64,000 nt of DNA from Thermothielavioides terrestris NRRL 8126 (GCF_000226115.1 NC_016457.1:9238001-9302000), one strand, 5' to 3'. Counted from the stretch's first letter, positions 21,883 through 32,759 are shown. Notes: generated by a model from the sequence alone, not told the origin. Numbers and translations are program-made.

Positions 21883-23606
21883 CTAATACCCGTAGATGAA
21901 CGTGTACCGCTGGTCTCCCCTCCGCTCGGTGCTGCTCATCTCCTCAATGAAGTTCTCCTCGGTCCAGGTGGCCAGGATCTTGCGCCTCCTCCTGTTCTCC
22001 AGCATGTACATGACCCGGATGAAGACAAAGCCGACCATGCCGACAGCAATCAAGATCATGGTCACGGTTAACGGATACGAGTAGCTCGGCGCGTACTTGC
22101 TCTTGAAGAGCTGGCCCGCAATCACGCCCGCCAGGTTCGAGTACCCGTTCAGGCCGAGCACGAAGGACCGCGATGTCTTCCACGGCGTGTTGCCCGCCAG
22201 CCACACGGCGATGAGCGGCCCGCTGGCGAACACGCCGGACAGACATACATGCGCAAATCCGTACCGCAGCTTCGGGTCGGACGCAGCGGCCATGACGGCG
22301 CACCCTATCAGGCCCAGAAGCATGCCGAACACGGTGTGCAACGAACGCTCGCGGAAGTGGTCCGAGGAGAAGACGATGAGGATCAGGCCCGCGGTACCGG
22401 CGACGAAAGGCGGGACCGACATCAGCGTCGCGGTCACGCCAGAGTAGCCCATGCCTTCAACAACCAGTGGGAGGAAGGTCGTAAAGGCCGTAACGGGCTA
22501 TGTCCGTTAGAGGAAAAAAAAGCTGAGACGTCGGGGGGAGGAAGTATGGACATACCAGAACCGCAAGGATATTGAACACGATAATCAGCAGCTTCTTCCA
22601 GTCCTTCAGGACATCCAGAATGTCCCGCACAGTGATGCCCTCACTCTGGCCGTACTCGGTGACCTCCTGGGCGCCGGCGAGGTCGCGCTCCATGCGGCTG
22701 ACGGCATGCGCTCGCTCCGCCGAATTCAGGAACCACGCGGTCCCGACCTCGGCGGGGAGGACGAGGAAGGCGACGATGGCCACGAGCACGGACAGGCCGC
22801 CTTCAACCAGAAAAACGATCTGCCAGCCGTGCACGCGCGGGCTGTCGATGTGCAGCAGGCCGTAGGCCAGGAGGCCCGCGAACGCGCCGGCGACCGAGTA
22901 CATGCCGGAGAAGAGGCCCATGCGCAGGCCGAGGGAGAACTTGGGGTACATGAGCGACATGTAGTAGAAGGCGGTCTGGGTGAAGCCGGCCTCGGCGGCG
23001 CCGAGCAGCAGGCGGAGCGCGATGAGCGTGCCGGTCGAGCGGATGCCCGCGTGGGCCATGCAGAGCGCGCCCCATGCCAGGAGCAGCGTGGCGATCCAGC
23101 GGTGCGCCCCGACGCGGCGGCCGATCAGCACGGAGATGGGCTGCAGCGGAACGTAGGTTGCCGAGAACTGGGGAGTGTCAACATCATCAGTGTGAGGATG
23201 CAAGCTGTTGAACACACTGGCGGCGTAAGTCATGGACTGACCAGAGACAGAGACGTTGGGACGTCGTCGGGCTGCAGGTTGGCGTCCTTGATGAAGCTGC
23301 TCGTGGCTACGAATCCCACATTGGTCTTGTCGATACCGCAGAGCTGAAAGATGTCAGCAATGCCAGCATAAGACGAGATGAGCCCTGGCGTCGATGAGAC
23401 CTCACAATGAAGCTGACGGCCAGAATCAACAATACAATGAAGTCCAGCTTTGAGTTGATCTTCCTGTCCAGGTGCTTCTCAGCCTCGCCGGCAGGCGCAT
23501 AGTGAGTGGCGAACTGTTCCGAGCCAGGGCCGGCATTCTTCGCGAAGTCCACCTCGGCGTGGACGGCCTTGTCTGTGGGGGATCTCTCGAGGTCCGCTGG
23601 ACCCAT
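21883..23606 (-). CDS. MFS transporter, anion:cation symporter (Dal5/Tna1-like)
   Basis: Plasma-membrane transporter of the anion:cation symporter branch (allantoate, nicotinate, pantothenate and similar carboxylates). Exons 23606-23406, 23343-23242, 23167-22556 and 22497-21883 give 509 residues. Typical features are a polar N-terminus, the first helix ending before LCGIDKTNVGFV (family: D-R/K-x-N-x-G/A), FSATYVPLQPISVLIGRRVG after helix 2, and RLLLGAAEAGFTQTAFYY for helix 4. A central charged loop separates two six-helix halves. The second half holds WLAGNTPWKTSRSFVLGLNGYSNLAG, a family hallmark. Introns start GTGAGG, GTCAGT and GTATGT. It is divergent from the P450 gene across a 499-bp region, which suggests co-regulation. 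Substrate cannot be told from sequence. Confidence 0.9.
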
Positions 23607-24105
23607 CTTGTCGAGTCAGAGATGAGGCGGCGTAACCTTTCAGGGCGAGAAGTGGGCATGATCTTCTTTCCTTTGGCCACAGAGCATTCACAGCTGGTAT
23701 TAAATTTCGGCCACCTACCTTAGCCATGTGGCTCTTCTTGTTGCATTTCCCGCTGGCGGGGATTGGCCACCCCGGAGGCCACCCCGGATTGAGATGAGGG
23801 GCGGCACGGTTCGGCTGGCCATTGGTCCTCCTCATAGGCCCGGCATTCTGGGCCGGCAGTGAATGGGAATCCCAGTATGCATTCAATCAGCCGGTTCCTG
23901 GTCCCGAGCCCTGCACGCGCGCCCCACCCCGAATCCTACGGCCGCCCCCCCGGGTTATGTCACCCGAGCAGCGCCCATAAGCCTCACCTGTCAGCCCTCG
24001 TAGTGTAGTGTACATAGATAGATATGGACTCTCAGCTGGGCTTGTCGAGGCCCGTGTAAGCGAACTAATCCGAACAGGGAACTACTATTCAATCTCAGGC
24101 TCACG
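23607..24105. promoter_or_regulatory. shared divergent promoter region of MFS transporter and P450
   Basis: 499 bp between two diverging starts. It contains a perfect 12-bp tandem repeat (GGCCACCCCGGA twice, 23765-23788), a candidate regulator site. No TATA box stands out. Confidence 0.5.
23765..23788. repeat. perfect 2 x 12-bp tandem repeat in the divergent promoter
   Basis: GGCCACCCCGGA occurs twice without gap, about 160 bp upstream of the transporter ATG and 320 bp upstream of the P450 ATG. Confidence 0.85.
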
Positions 24106-25478
24106 ATGGCGACTGTCGACCCCAGTACTTGCCCGCACCAGGCCTTGCCCCAGGAGCGCATCGATTCTTCAGCGGCCGTTATTAGTGACAATGTGGAAGA
24201 TATCCTCAAGGAGTACGACGTGCTCCGCGAGGCGTGTCCCATCGCCTACACGAACCAATACGGCGGCTACTGGCTCATGACGCGGTATGAGGACATCAAG
24301 GCGGCCGCCCTCGACTCCGAGACCTTCATCTCGTCCGTCAAAGCCGTCATCCCGTCGGACCCGCGCGGCCTGCGCCGGCCGCCCCTCAACTTCGACGCGC
24401 CCAACCACACGCCGTACCGGACCGCCCTGGACCGGACGCTGAAGCCGGCGCGCATCAAGCGGCTGACGGCGCGCCTGGAAGAGCACGCCGAGGCGCTGCT
24501 GTCGCCGCTCCTGCAGCGGGGGCAGGGCAACATCTGCACCGAGTTCGCGGCCCAGTTCGCCGCGTGGGTCGAGACGGAGTGGCTGAACCTGACGCCGGAC
24601 ACGGCGCCGCGGCTGGCCCGCACGGCCTCGGCGTGGGTCAACGCCTGGCGCCAGATGGACGCCGAGAAGACGACGTACTACAGCACCCAGCTCTACGACA
24701 TCGCGCGCGCCGTGCTGGCGGACCGTAGAGAACACCCGCGAGACCCCGAGGAGGATCCGGCGAGCAGTTTGCTGCTGGAGCGCAACAGCAATGGGGAGCC
24801 GCTGGAGGAGATACACCTTGTGTAGGCAGGCAACGTCGCCCAGGGTGATTGACGCATGGACGCAATAGACTGACAAATAACCGCTGCAGGGGATGCATAC
24901 GGCAGAGCCTTGTCGTGGGGATGGTAGCGCCGCCGCTGATGATGGGGGGCATGTGCAACCACCTGTCCAAGGACCAGCAGCTGCAGCAGCAGCTCAGGGA
25001 AGACCCCAGCCTGATCCCGGCGGCCATTGAGGAGTTCGTGCGTCTGTTCAGTCCGTACCGCGGCTTCGCGCGGACCGTCTCCAAGGAGATCACCATGCAC
25101 GGGCAGACAATCCGGCTGGGGGTCCCCATCTCGCTCACGTACAGCGCCGCCAACCGTGATCCCGCGGTCTTCGACGACCCGCACCGCTTTGTGCTGAACC
25201 GGCCCAACATCGCGATGCATCTGGGCTTCGGGAGAGGCCGGCATCGCTGCGCTGGGCAGCCGCTTGCGAAGCTGTACGTTGCGTCCCTGGCAGGGCAACA
25301 ACAACATATGACTATGGGTAGGCGTGGACGTGGCTAATCAACCATCGTCAGTGCTCTACAAATCGCGTTGCGGACGCTTCTCAAAAACACAAGCAGGTTT
25401 GAAGTCAATGGCGAGCTGCAATATGCGAGGATGCCTGAGATGGGCATCATAAGTTGTCCTCTCCGGTTTGAGATATGA
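24106..25478 (+). CDS. bacterial-type soluble cytochrome P450 lacking the I-helix acid-Thr pair
   Basis: Haem-thiolate enzyme of 408 residues, the size of soluble bacterial P450s and without the N-terminal membrane anchor of ordinary fungal ones. Exons 24106-24821, 24890-25273 and 25352-25478; donors GTAGGC and GTACGT. The haem loop is LGFGRGRHRCAGQPLAKLAL, with Cys359 as thiolate. ExxR is in AAIEEFVRLF. C-helix and early motifs (NFDAPNHTPYRTALDRTL) are also bacterial-like. In the I helix, where the family has G-G-x-(D/E)-T, this protein reads LVVGMVAPPLMMGG: the acid and threonine are replaced by Ala252-Pro253. That pair normally delivers protons for O2 activation, so unusual oxidant use (peroxide shunt) or substrate-assisted chemistry is possible. 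Origin by transfer from bacteria is an inference from size and motifs; introns show it is long resident. Confidence 0.88.
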
Positions 25479-26184
25479 AGACAGCTGAGGACGCGGTGGA
25501 AGAGCGGAGAGGCTTGTTGATGCATTTCCCGGCAGGGGAGAGGATGTCATAGGTAACGGCGTCTGATCACGCCTTGCTCACGTTACATGATCGAGTTTCG
25601 CTGGGGGACTAGCGGATGGTTTCTAGAATCTCCGTTCAGAGAAGACTTCTTCATCTGACAGCCCTGTGCTCCGACCGCTTTCGACGTTAGATTGATATCG
25701 GTTTTTGGCTGTTCCTGTCTCCAGGTAACAAGAATTCCCAGCTTCTCGGATCATTCTGGCTAAGACACGAGCTTCCCATCCAAGCAGCAGCTTGTCTATC
25801 CTTTTCGCGGTCACCCATGGCCATCTCCAAATTTTTGCAATGAGGAGATTTTTGGCAACGAGAGTTTACCTTAGAAATACAAGGATCCTTCTACCTTCTG
25901 GTAACCTGGTCTGGACTTTCCTTGTCTTCTCTGCTCCTCGGCGTCCCGGAGACCTCCGAGCCCGTCATGCTCCGCCAGGTTATCCTGAGGATGAAGAGTT
26001 GAGGGGAGATAGCAGACAAGATTTGGGGGCGCGCCCCTGCCACTGACTCCAAATAGTGCGGAAGGCTCATTGTTGACGGCGGAGCATCTTTCGGTGCTCG
26101 ACGGAAATCCTCTGCGACCCCTTCCTGTGATCGACGCCCTTATGCACCCAAGTGCATCCCTTCTCAATGCTTAAGTCACCGTGG
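25479..26184. other. intergenic
   Basis: 3' flank of the P450 gene and 3' flank of the small membrane protein gene. No gene recognised. Confidence 0.5.
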
Positions 26185-26691
26185 TCATGCCTCCAGCGAC
26201 TTCACCGCAGCAACAAAGCAAGCAGCCCACGCGCCCAAGTCGACCGTCAGCGTCCGCACCCAATTAACAGTAAGCCACTCGTCCAGCGACGCGTTGGCAT
26301 CCGTGCCCTTCTCGTCCGCATCCACCGTGGCCTTGATCGACGGCGCAACAAGCGGCACGAACAGCAGGTGGCTCGCCGACAGCACGGCGCCGGCGACGTA
26401 CCACCAGCGCGAGTCCCGCGCGCGCAGGGCGGCGGGGCGCACGTAGAGGTTGGCGACGGAGGACCAGGTGGTGACGGCGAGGCAGGCGACGACGAAGACG
26501 ACGCCGCGGCGGAAGAAGGCGGCGAAGTAGTCCGGCAGCAGCGGCCGGCTGCGCGCGCGCGTGGCCGCGGGCCGGTTCAGCAGGCCGAGGAAGAAGGACT
26601 GGTCGGATCCGTAGAGCAGCGTGCAGGTCGACGAGACGAGCGGCGCGGTGCGGAGGAGCACCACCGGGTCGAAGAAGAGCCGGGAGGCCAT
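26185..26691 (-). CDS. small four-helix membrane protein (DUF1772/anthrone-oxygenase-like, tentative)
   Basis: Single-exon gene, 168 residues. Hydrophobic segments lie at about 10-32, 60-82, 95-118 and 145-165. The order of an N-terminal helix with an aromatic stretch (SDQSFFLGLL), a second helix after LPDYFAAFFRR, and a last helix preceded by NWVRTLTVDLGAW resembles DUF1772 proteins, which include the anthrone oxygenases of fungal polyketide pathways. No polyketide synthase is nearby, so that enzymatic role is not supported by context. Assignment is by topology and pattern only. Confidence 0.65.
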   Translation of the reverse strand: MASRLFFDPVVLLRTAPLVSSTCTLLYGSDQSFFLGLLNRPAATRARSRPLLPDYFAAFFRRGVVFVVACLAVTTWSSVANLYVRPAALRARDSRWWYVAGAVLSASHLLFVPLVAPSIKATVDADEKGTDANASLDEWLTVNWVRTLTVDLGAWAACFVAAVKSLEA

Positions 26692-27572
26692 GGCGGCTGG
26701 ACCGGAGATCTTCGCTCTATGCTGAGAGGAACCTTGCCCCGGCGCTGTTTAGTTGAGTGGGTTGCAAAATACCTAGGTAGTTGATTATCAAGGCAACGAG
26801 CTAGGTGGATGACTTGCACCAGCAAGATGAAGATCCCTGGCAGTGAAGGTTTGGGATAAGTACAGGAAGATGCGGAAGAGGTTACCTAGGACTCTGGATG
26901 ATCATCACGCAAACACGAGGGTGAATGCATGTGTGGGGCTGGAATCATTCGATTTCGGTCAGGGGTGAGACGGGGCCGGTCCTTTCGGCCCAGGAGCTGT
27001 GTATTCCGTCCAAAATACTACGTGTACAAACTGGGTTGCCTTCTACAATGCCCACTGCACTGCGATCACGACCATACCAGCAATGCCCACTTCGTTGGAT
27101 TCGAGGTCCATGCGGAAAGTACGGAGTACTCCGTCCTGGAAGTTCTTCAACCAAGGGCGAAGAGGTAGCACGCTGCTGGGGGCCCTCCCGTCCTCGTCCC
27201 CAATGCCTGAACTGCACTAAGACCCGGAACGTCGGCTTACCGCTCCTCCACCATTGTCGGCTTCTGCGCGGGGATGTTGACATGGTTCCGTAGCTCCGCA
27301 TTCCCCGCAGTGCTGTCCGCAGCCGAGAAAACGATCCGGTTCCTGGGAAACGGTGCCGTCGACGCGCCTTACTGCATTGTATCCTGGTAACCTCGGATCG
27401 GCTGCTCGACAAGGCAAATAGCATGGCGCCAGTGGGAAAAGCATTTACCCAGCGCGGAAGCTCAACGCTGGATGCTCCTCGTCGAGCAGGAAGGCTGGTT
27501 CGCACACCAGACGGACCGCTGAGCCCCGAGTGGTGATCTTTGGCCACAGAATCCGTCGAAAATACATACACA
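26692..27572. other. divergent promoter region
   Basis: Between the small membrane protein and the feruloyl esterase gene. No gene; no clear XlnR-type GGCTAA site was noticed. Confidence 0.5.
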
Positions 27573-29204
27573 ATGCGCTTCCGCCTGGTGCATGCCGCGT
27601 TCGCCTCGTCTCTGGCGGCGGTGGCGCAATGCAGCGGCAGCAACAGCTGCAGCAACGGCAACGGCAACGACAACAGCTTCCAGCAGCGGTGTTCCAAGCT
27701 CGCCAGCCAGCTTAAGATCGAGAACGCCACCGTGTGGTTTAGCGAGTATGTGGCCGCCAACACCAACATCTCGTTTTCCGACACGGACCCGTCGTGCGGT
27801 CAGGGGCCTCTGAGCGTCGGCGTCGACTTCTGCCGCGTCGCGCTCCGCGTTGCCACGTCGAGCCGGTCGAGCATCAGCATGGAGGCCTGGCTGCCGCGCA
27901 ACTGGACCGGTCGCTTCCTGAGCACGGGCAACGGCGGCCTCAACGGTTGTCTCTCGTACGACGACATGGCCTACACGACCGAGCTCGGCTTCTCCACCGT
28001 CGGGGCCAACAACGGCCACAACGGCACCTCGGGCGCGCCCTTCCTCAACAACCCCGAAGTCGTCACCGACTTTGCTTGGCGGTCCGTCCACACCAACGTC
28101 GTGGTGGGCAAGAGCATCTCGAAGACGTTCTACCGGCAGCAGCACAAGAAGTCGTACTACCTCGGCTGCTCGACCGGCGGCAGGCAGGGCTTCATGTCCG
28201 CCCAGTCGTTCCCCGACGACTTTGACGGCATCGTCGCGGGCGCGCCTGCTTTGGATTTCAACAACTTGAACTCGTGGTCCGGCCATTTCTACCTCCTCAC
28301 CGGTGCGGCAGGGTCCCCAACTTACCTGACTCCCGACCAGTGGACCGCTGTGCACCAAGACATTCTCGCGCAGTGCGACGGCATCGACGGCGCAGTCGAC
28401 GGCATCATCGAGGATCCCGAGCTCTGCCAGTACCGCCCCGAGTCTCTAATCTGCCCGCCCGGCACGCCGGCCAACACCAGCACGTGCATCACCGGCACGC
28501 AGGCCGCCACCGTCCGCGCCGTGTTCTCGGACCTCTACGGCCAGAACGGCACTCTGGTGTACCCCCGGATGCAGCCGGGCTCCGAGCTGCTGGGAGAGGC
28601 CTACATCTACTACGCTGGCCAACCCTTCCAGTACTCGGTCGACTGGTTCCGCTACGTGGTCTACAACAACCCCAACTGGAACCCGGCCACGCTCGGCCCG
28701 GCCGACTACGCCTACTCGGACGCGCTCAACCCGGCCGACATCCGCACGTGGTCGGGCGACCTCAGCGCGGCCCGGGCGCGCGGCGTCAAGATCCTGCACT
28801 ACCACGGCCAGCAGGACCAGATCATCACCAGCGCGAACTCGCCGCGGTACTACAACCACGTGGCGCAGACCATGAGCCTACCGAGCAGCGCGCTCGACGA
28901 CTTCTACCGCTTCTTCCGCATCTCGGGCATGGGCCACTGCTCCGGCGGGCCGGGGGCCGTCTTCATCGGCAACCAGCGCGCCAACACGGCCAGCCTCGAC
29001 CCGGACCAGAACGTGCTGACCGCCATGGTGCGCTGGGTCGAGGAAGGCAAGGCGCCCGACGCCATCCTCGGCACCGCCTTCGTCAACGGCACCGCCGGCG
29101 GCCAGATCGCCTTCCAGAGGTGGCACTGCAAGTACCCGCTGCGGAACACGTACACCGGCAAGGGCGATCCGAAGGACCCCGACAGCTGGAAGTGCGTTGT
29201 GTGA
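27573..29204 (+). CDS. faeB: secreted feruloyl esterase B / tannase family
   Basis: Extracellular serine esterase that releases ferulic and p-coumaric acid from plant cell-wall arabinoxylan or pectin (tannase family, FaeB branch). Intronless, 543 residues. Start at MRFRLVHAAF, which begins a signal peptide of about 18-20 residues; the frame is open further upstream but without ATG. The nucleophile is in GCSTGGRQG. The family's CS-D-HC arrangement is visible: a Cys next to the nucleophile Ser, an Asp in HYHGQQDQII, and His-Cys in GMGHCSGGPG, where the two Cys form the disulfide that joins Ser and His. Asn-x-Ser/Thr sites (NAT, NWT, NGT) suggest N-glycosylation. No CBM1 is attached. Whether it prefers ferulates or gallates cannot be told from sequence. 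Confidence 0.9.
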   Translation: MRFRLVHAAFASSLAAVAQCSGSNSCSNGNGNDNSFQQRCSKLASQLKIENATVWFSEYVAANTNISFSDTDPSCGQGPLSVGVDFCRVALRVATSSRSSISMEAWLPRNWTGRFLSTGNGGLNGCLSYDDMAYTTELGFSTVGANNGHNGTSGAPFLNNPEVVTDFAWRSVHTNVVVGKSISKTFYRQQHKKSYYLGCSTGGRQGFMSAQSFPDDFDGIVAGAPALDFNNLNSWSGHFYLLTGAAGSPTYLTPDQWTAVHQDILAQCDGIDGAVDGIIEDPELCQYRPESLICPPGTPANTSTCITGTQAATVRAVFSDLYGQNGTLVYPRMQPGSELLGEAYIYYAGQPFQYSVDWFRYVVYNNPNWNPATLGPADYAYSDALNPADIRTWSGDLSAARARGVKILHYHGQQDQIITSANSPRYYNHVAQTMSLPSSALDDFYRFFRISGMGHCSGGPGAVFIGNQRANTASLDPDQNVLTAMVRWVEEGKAPDAILGTAFVNGTAGGQIAFQRWHCKYPLRNTYTGKGDPKDPDSWKCVV

Positions 29205-30023
29205 AATGGAGTGGATGGGCAGTGGAGATCTGGGGCTGGAGCTTTCAACTTGATCGTCACAAGCAGGCATAGCAACATAAAACCACTATTTGGGTGCGAA
29301 TGCGGTGCATGCCTGACAGAAAGTAACTGGCTGTGCTTGTATGGGAGGTTCCGGAATGCTTTTCCTGGATCCGAGTTTTGCTCCCACAATGCCGTTGCCA
29401 AGGTCTCGGCATAATATGTTGGACTACACACCTTACTAGGAACGTCCTGCGGAGTGCAAGGCATGAATCGGCCCGGGCCACAAGAGAAACCAGTCTACAT
29501 GACCCACGGGACCTTCAAGTTGATTTATCTTGGGCTTGGCGTGGCTTGGTGGTGGGCAGCGCCATGGCTCACAATCAATCTCGCCATGCCGTCTTGTCGG
29601 CTCCTCCTCCCGGTCAGATGCCTGTTGCGGAAGTCAGGCTCGAGCACGCGCCTTAAATTGATTCCCGTAATCGCATGCCGCAGCTTTCCACCAGTCCCAC
29701 GATGGGAAATATAGGACAAGACGGGGCTAAAAGGTGTCCCAGTGCTACGCTTTCGACATTACCCGGCAAAGTGTCGACCCCAGACAGGCCGGGAAAGGAA
29801 AACCTTTGGAAGCGGCCGAGCGTCGGCCGGCATGGCGCAGGGCGTGGGGAGGAGCGTACCACAAGATCAATCTTGATATATTAGCTGTCGCCGCCCAGAG
29901 TTGTGATGGTCCAGGAGTTTCGCCTGTGCTCATCACAGCCTCCTTGCGCCAGAACCTCCTGTTCCTGGGCCACCGCTTGTTGCCTGCACTATTGGTAGAG
30001 TTGGTCTATTGCTAGAGTTGGCC
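29205..30023. other. intergenic / LPMO promoter region
   Basis: 3' flank of the esterase and upstream region of the LPMO. Carries a candidate XlnR site at 29725-29731 and a CreA-like CCCCAG at about 29780. No gene. Confidence 0.5.
29725..29731 (+). promoter_or_regulatory. candidate XlnR/Xyr1 site upstream of the AA9 LPMO
   Basis: GGCTAAA, the consensus for the (hemi)cellulase activator XlnR/Xyr1, 293 bp before the LPMO ATG. A single short match, so support is modest. Confidence 0.4.
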
Positions 30024-30936
30024 ATGCTTCTCACATCAGTCCTCGGCTCGGCTGCCCTGCTTGCTAGCGGCGCTGCGGCACACGGCGCCGTGACCAGCTA
30101 CATCATCGCCGGCAAGAATTACCCGGGGTGGGTAGCTGATTATTGAGGGCGCATTCAAGGTTCATACCGGTGTGCATGGCTGACAACCGGCTGGCAGATA
30201 CCAAGGCTTTTCTCCTGCGAACTCGCCGAACGTCATCCAATGGCAATGGCATGACTACAACCCCGTCTTGTCGTGCAGCGACTCGAAGCTTCGCTGCAAC
30301 GGCGGCACGTCGGCCACCCTGAACGCCACGGCCGCACCGGGCGACACCATCACCGCCATCTGGGCGCAGTGGACGCACAGCCAGGGCCCCATCCTGGTGT
30401 GGATGTACAAGTGCCCGGGCTCCTTCAGCTCCTGTGACGGCTCCGGCGCTGGCTGGTTCAAGATCGACGAGGCCGGCTTCCACGGCGACGGCGTCAAGGT
30501 CTTCCTCGACACCGAGAACCCGTCCGGCTGGGACATCGCCAAGCTCGTCGGCGGCAACAAGCAGTGGAGCAGCAAGGTCCCCGAGGGCCTCGCCCCCGGC
30601 AACTACCTCGTCCGCCACGAGTTGATCGCCCTGCACCAGGCCAACAACCCGCAGTTCTACCCGGAGTGCGCCCAGGTCGTCATCACCGGCTCCGGCACCG
30701 CGCAGCCGGATGCCTCATACAAGGCGGCTATCCCCGGCTACTGCAACCAGAATGACCCGAACATCAAGGTGAGATCCAGGCGTAATGCAGTCTACTGCTG
30801 GAAAGAAAGTGGTCCAAGCTAAACCGCGCTCCAGGTGCCCATCAACGACCACTCCATCCCTCAGACCTACAAGATTCCCGGCCCTCCCGTCTTCAAGGGC
30901 ACCGCCAGCAAGAAGGCCCGGGACTTCACCGCCTGA
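30024..30936 (+). CDS. AA9 lytic polysaccharide monooxygenase
   Basis: Secreted copper enzyme that oxidatively cleaves cellulose or related glucans. Exons 30024-30127, 30198-30768 and 30835-30936; 258 residues. The 19-residue signal peptide ends ...SGAAA, leaving His20 as the mature N-terminus (HGAVTSYIIAG), the first arm of the histidine brace. The second brace histidine is His95 in QWTHSQGP. The axial tyrosine and second-sphere residues lie in HELIALHQANNPQFYPECAQ. Paired cysteines (CSDSKLRC, C..C in the core) are present. The protein ends soon after the catalytic domain (KKARDFTA) with no CBM1. Electrons would come from cellobiose dehydrogenase, encoded at 61467 in this window, or from phenols. 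Confidence 0.95.
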
Positions 30937-31652
30937 AGTTGTTGAATCGATGGAGAACAGACAGCAGGAGCCTGAACCTCGAGCGATTTTTGGATATGGA
31001 TAGTGCATAAGGTTGTTGCATCTTTCTTCCAGTCAATGGCATAGCATGGCAAGGAGACGATGTGCATTTGCCATTACCCCAATCATGCCTACATAGGTAG
31101 TCTCAACAGTTACGTTTGCATCGATCTGCAGGTCTCGGCTGGCCGTGATGCCTAACAATGTTATTGCCGCTGCCCATTCAACGTCCGAGGTGGGCCAGAC
31201 TGCTAGAGAACTAAGAGAGCGGCCAAGACATCAATAAACCGGAATTCGAACAGCCACACCTTCAGCGTCAAGTCTCTTCCATTAAATCCCAGCTAAAACA
31301 GGAACAACCTTGGAAGCAGCACACCATACAATGGCGGGGAAACTAACTCCGGGGTATATAGCCCGCGGAGATATCCAAGGGGAAGAGATGGCAGTTGGCA
31401 GTCATGGCCGGTTGCACAATACAGGCTATCTTGTGGTCATTGATTCGGTCCTTTCGCAGAGCCAGCTGCGATGCTCGCTGCGTACATCCAAGTGTGGTTC
31501 CGTTCCATTCATACTAACAAAGCAATGCCAGTAACTGTCTATCCCTGTCGTAATAACCAAGCTGCTAGTGCCCGACAAAAGCACCCCGGTGCCCCAGCCC
31601 TCCAAGCCTATCCAGCGATATCACCTCAACGCCGTCACCGCACAGGATACCC
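30937..31652. other. intergenic
   Basis: Between the convergent LPMO and membrane-protein genes. No gene, RNA or repeat recognised. Confidence 0.5.
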
Positions 31653-32759
31653 CTACACATGCATCTGTGAACGTTCATGCTCCTCCATGGGATAGTCCTC
31701 GGCCAGCGCGCTGCGCTCATAGGCATAATCGGTCCTGCTATCCCCGTGGCGGCGGCGGCGGCGGCGGCGCCCGCCGTCGTCCCGATCCTTCCAGGGGCGG
31801 GACATGACGGGGCCCTGCTGGTCCGCACTTATCCGGTCCAGGCGGAAGCCCAGGAGCAGGTAGATGGCAATGACGACGAACTCCTCGGCGAGCGCCATGC
31901 CAACGCGGACGCCGACGGGCCCGCCGACGCGCACGAACACGCCCGAGTGCACAAACACGGTCAGGAGCTGGTACAGCAGGCGGACGGCGAGGAAGGGCAG
32001 CGCGGCGAACACGGCCGGCACGACGACGCGCTCGCCCTTGGGCACCGCGCTCGCCGCCGCGCGCGCGCAGACCAGCAGGATCGCGACCAGCCCCACGTAC
32101 GCTGCCACGTACATGATCACTGCCGCGTCGGAGATGGCGGAGCTCGAGCCGCTCTGCGCGGCCGCCGCGGCGCTCGAGTCGTCGATGCTGTTGGTCACGC
32201 CCACGATGCTGAGCACGGCGCCCAGCACGATGAGCAGCTGGACCAGGCGGAAGTACAGGGTGCTGAGGAAGGGGGTGGCCGAGGCTTGGTTGATCCAGTC
32301 GGCTCTGCAGAGGGACAAAAGTTCATGTGTAAGCTGCTGAGAGCTACCAGAAGCAGGAACTAAGGGAAGGAGGACGTACAATCTTGAGAGCAGCCCCAGC
32401 GTTGCGAGCATCAGGGGTGTGAGGCCGATGCGGTCGAGGATGATGGCGGTTTCGATGAGGCCGATGGAATCGTTCGATAGCGTGGCAAGCTGGCAGGCGC
32501 CGCCGACGATGCGGATGAGACAGAGCGCGAAGAGGTAGAACCATCTGTTGCAGGAAGAAGGATGTTAGCCCCGGGCCCTGATTTTTGCCGGCCGAGTCGG
32601 GCGTCGGACAACCGCGAGGGCCCGCTCCCTTGCTTGGACGACTCACCCAGAGCTGCGACGGAAGCCATGGCGGATGCAGAGCAAGATTGACAGGATTAGG
32701 GCGGGCACGTAGACGGCGATTTCCACGGCGGCGACGATGTTGCTGGCGTCGAGACCCAT
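31653..32759 (-). CDS. fungal integral membrane protein, about seven helices, function unknown
   Basis: Exons 32759-32647, 32544-32380 and 32304-31653; 309 residues. Family not named with certainty; it resembles the fungal uncharacterised seven-helix membrane proteins. Hydrophobic segments occur at about residues 8-30 (IVAAVEIAVYVPALILSILL), 40-60, 75-92, 108-130, 150-172, 188-210 and 220-245. The tail from about 250 on is charged and arginine-rich (a run of seven Arg) and ends HERSQMHV, so probably cytosolic. Splicing is well supported (GTGAGT, GTACGT; frames join). No G-protein receptor motif or enzyme motif was recognised. Confidence 0.8.

Noticed and set aside
26185..26691. Anthrone oxygenase of a polyketide cluster
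   Set aside because: No polyketide synthase, thioesterase or other pathway gene nearby; only the membrane-protein fold is supported.
27462..28358. 298-residue minus-strand frame
   Set aside because: Antisense shadow of the feruloyl esterase.
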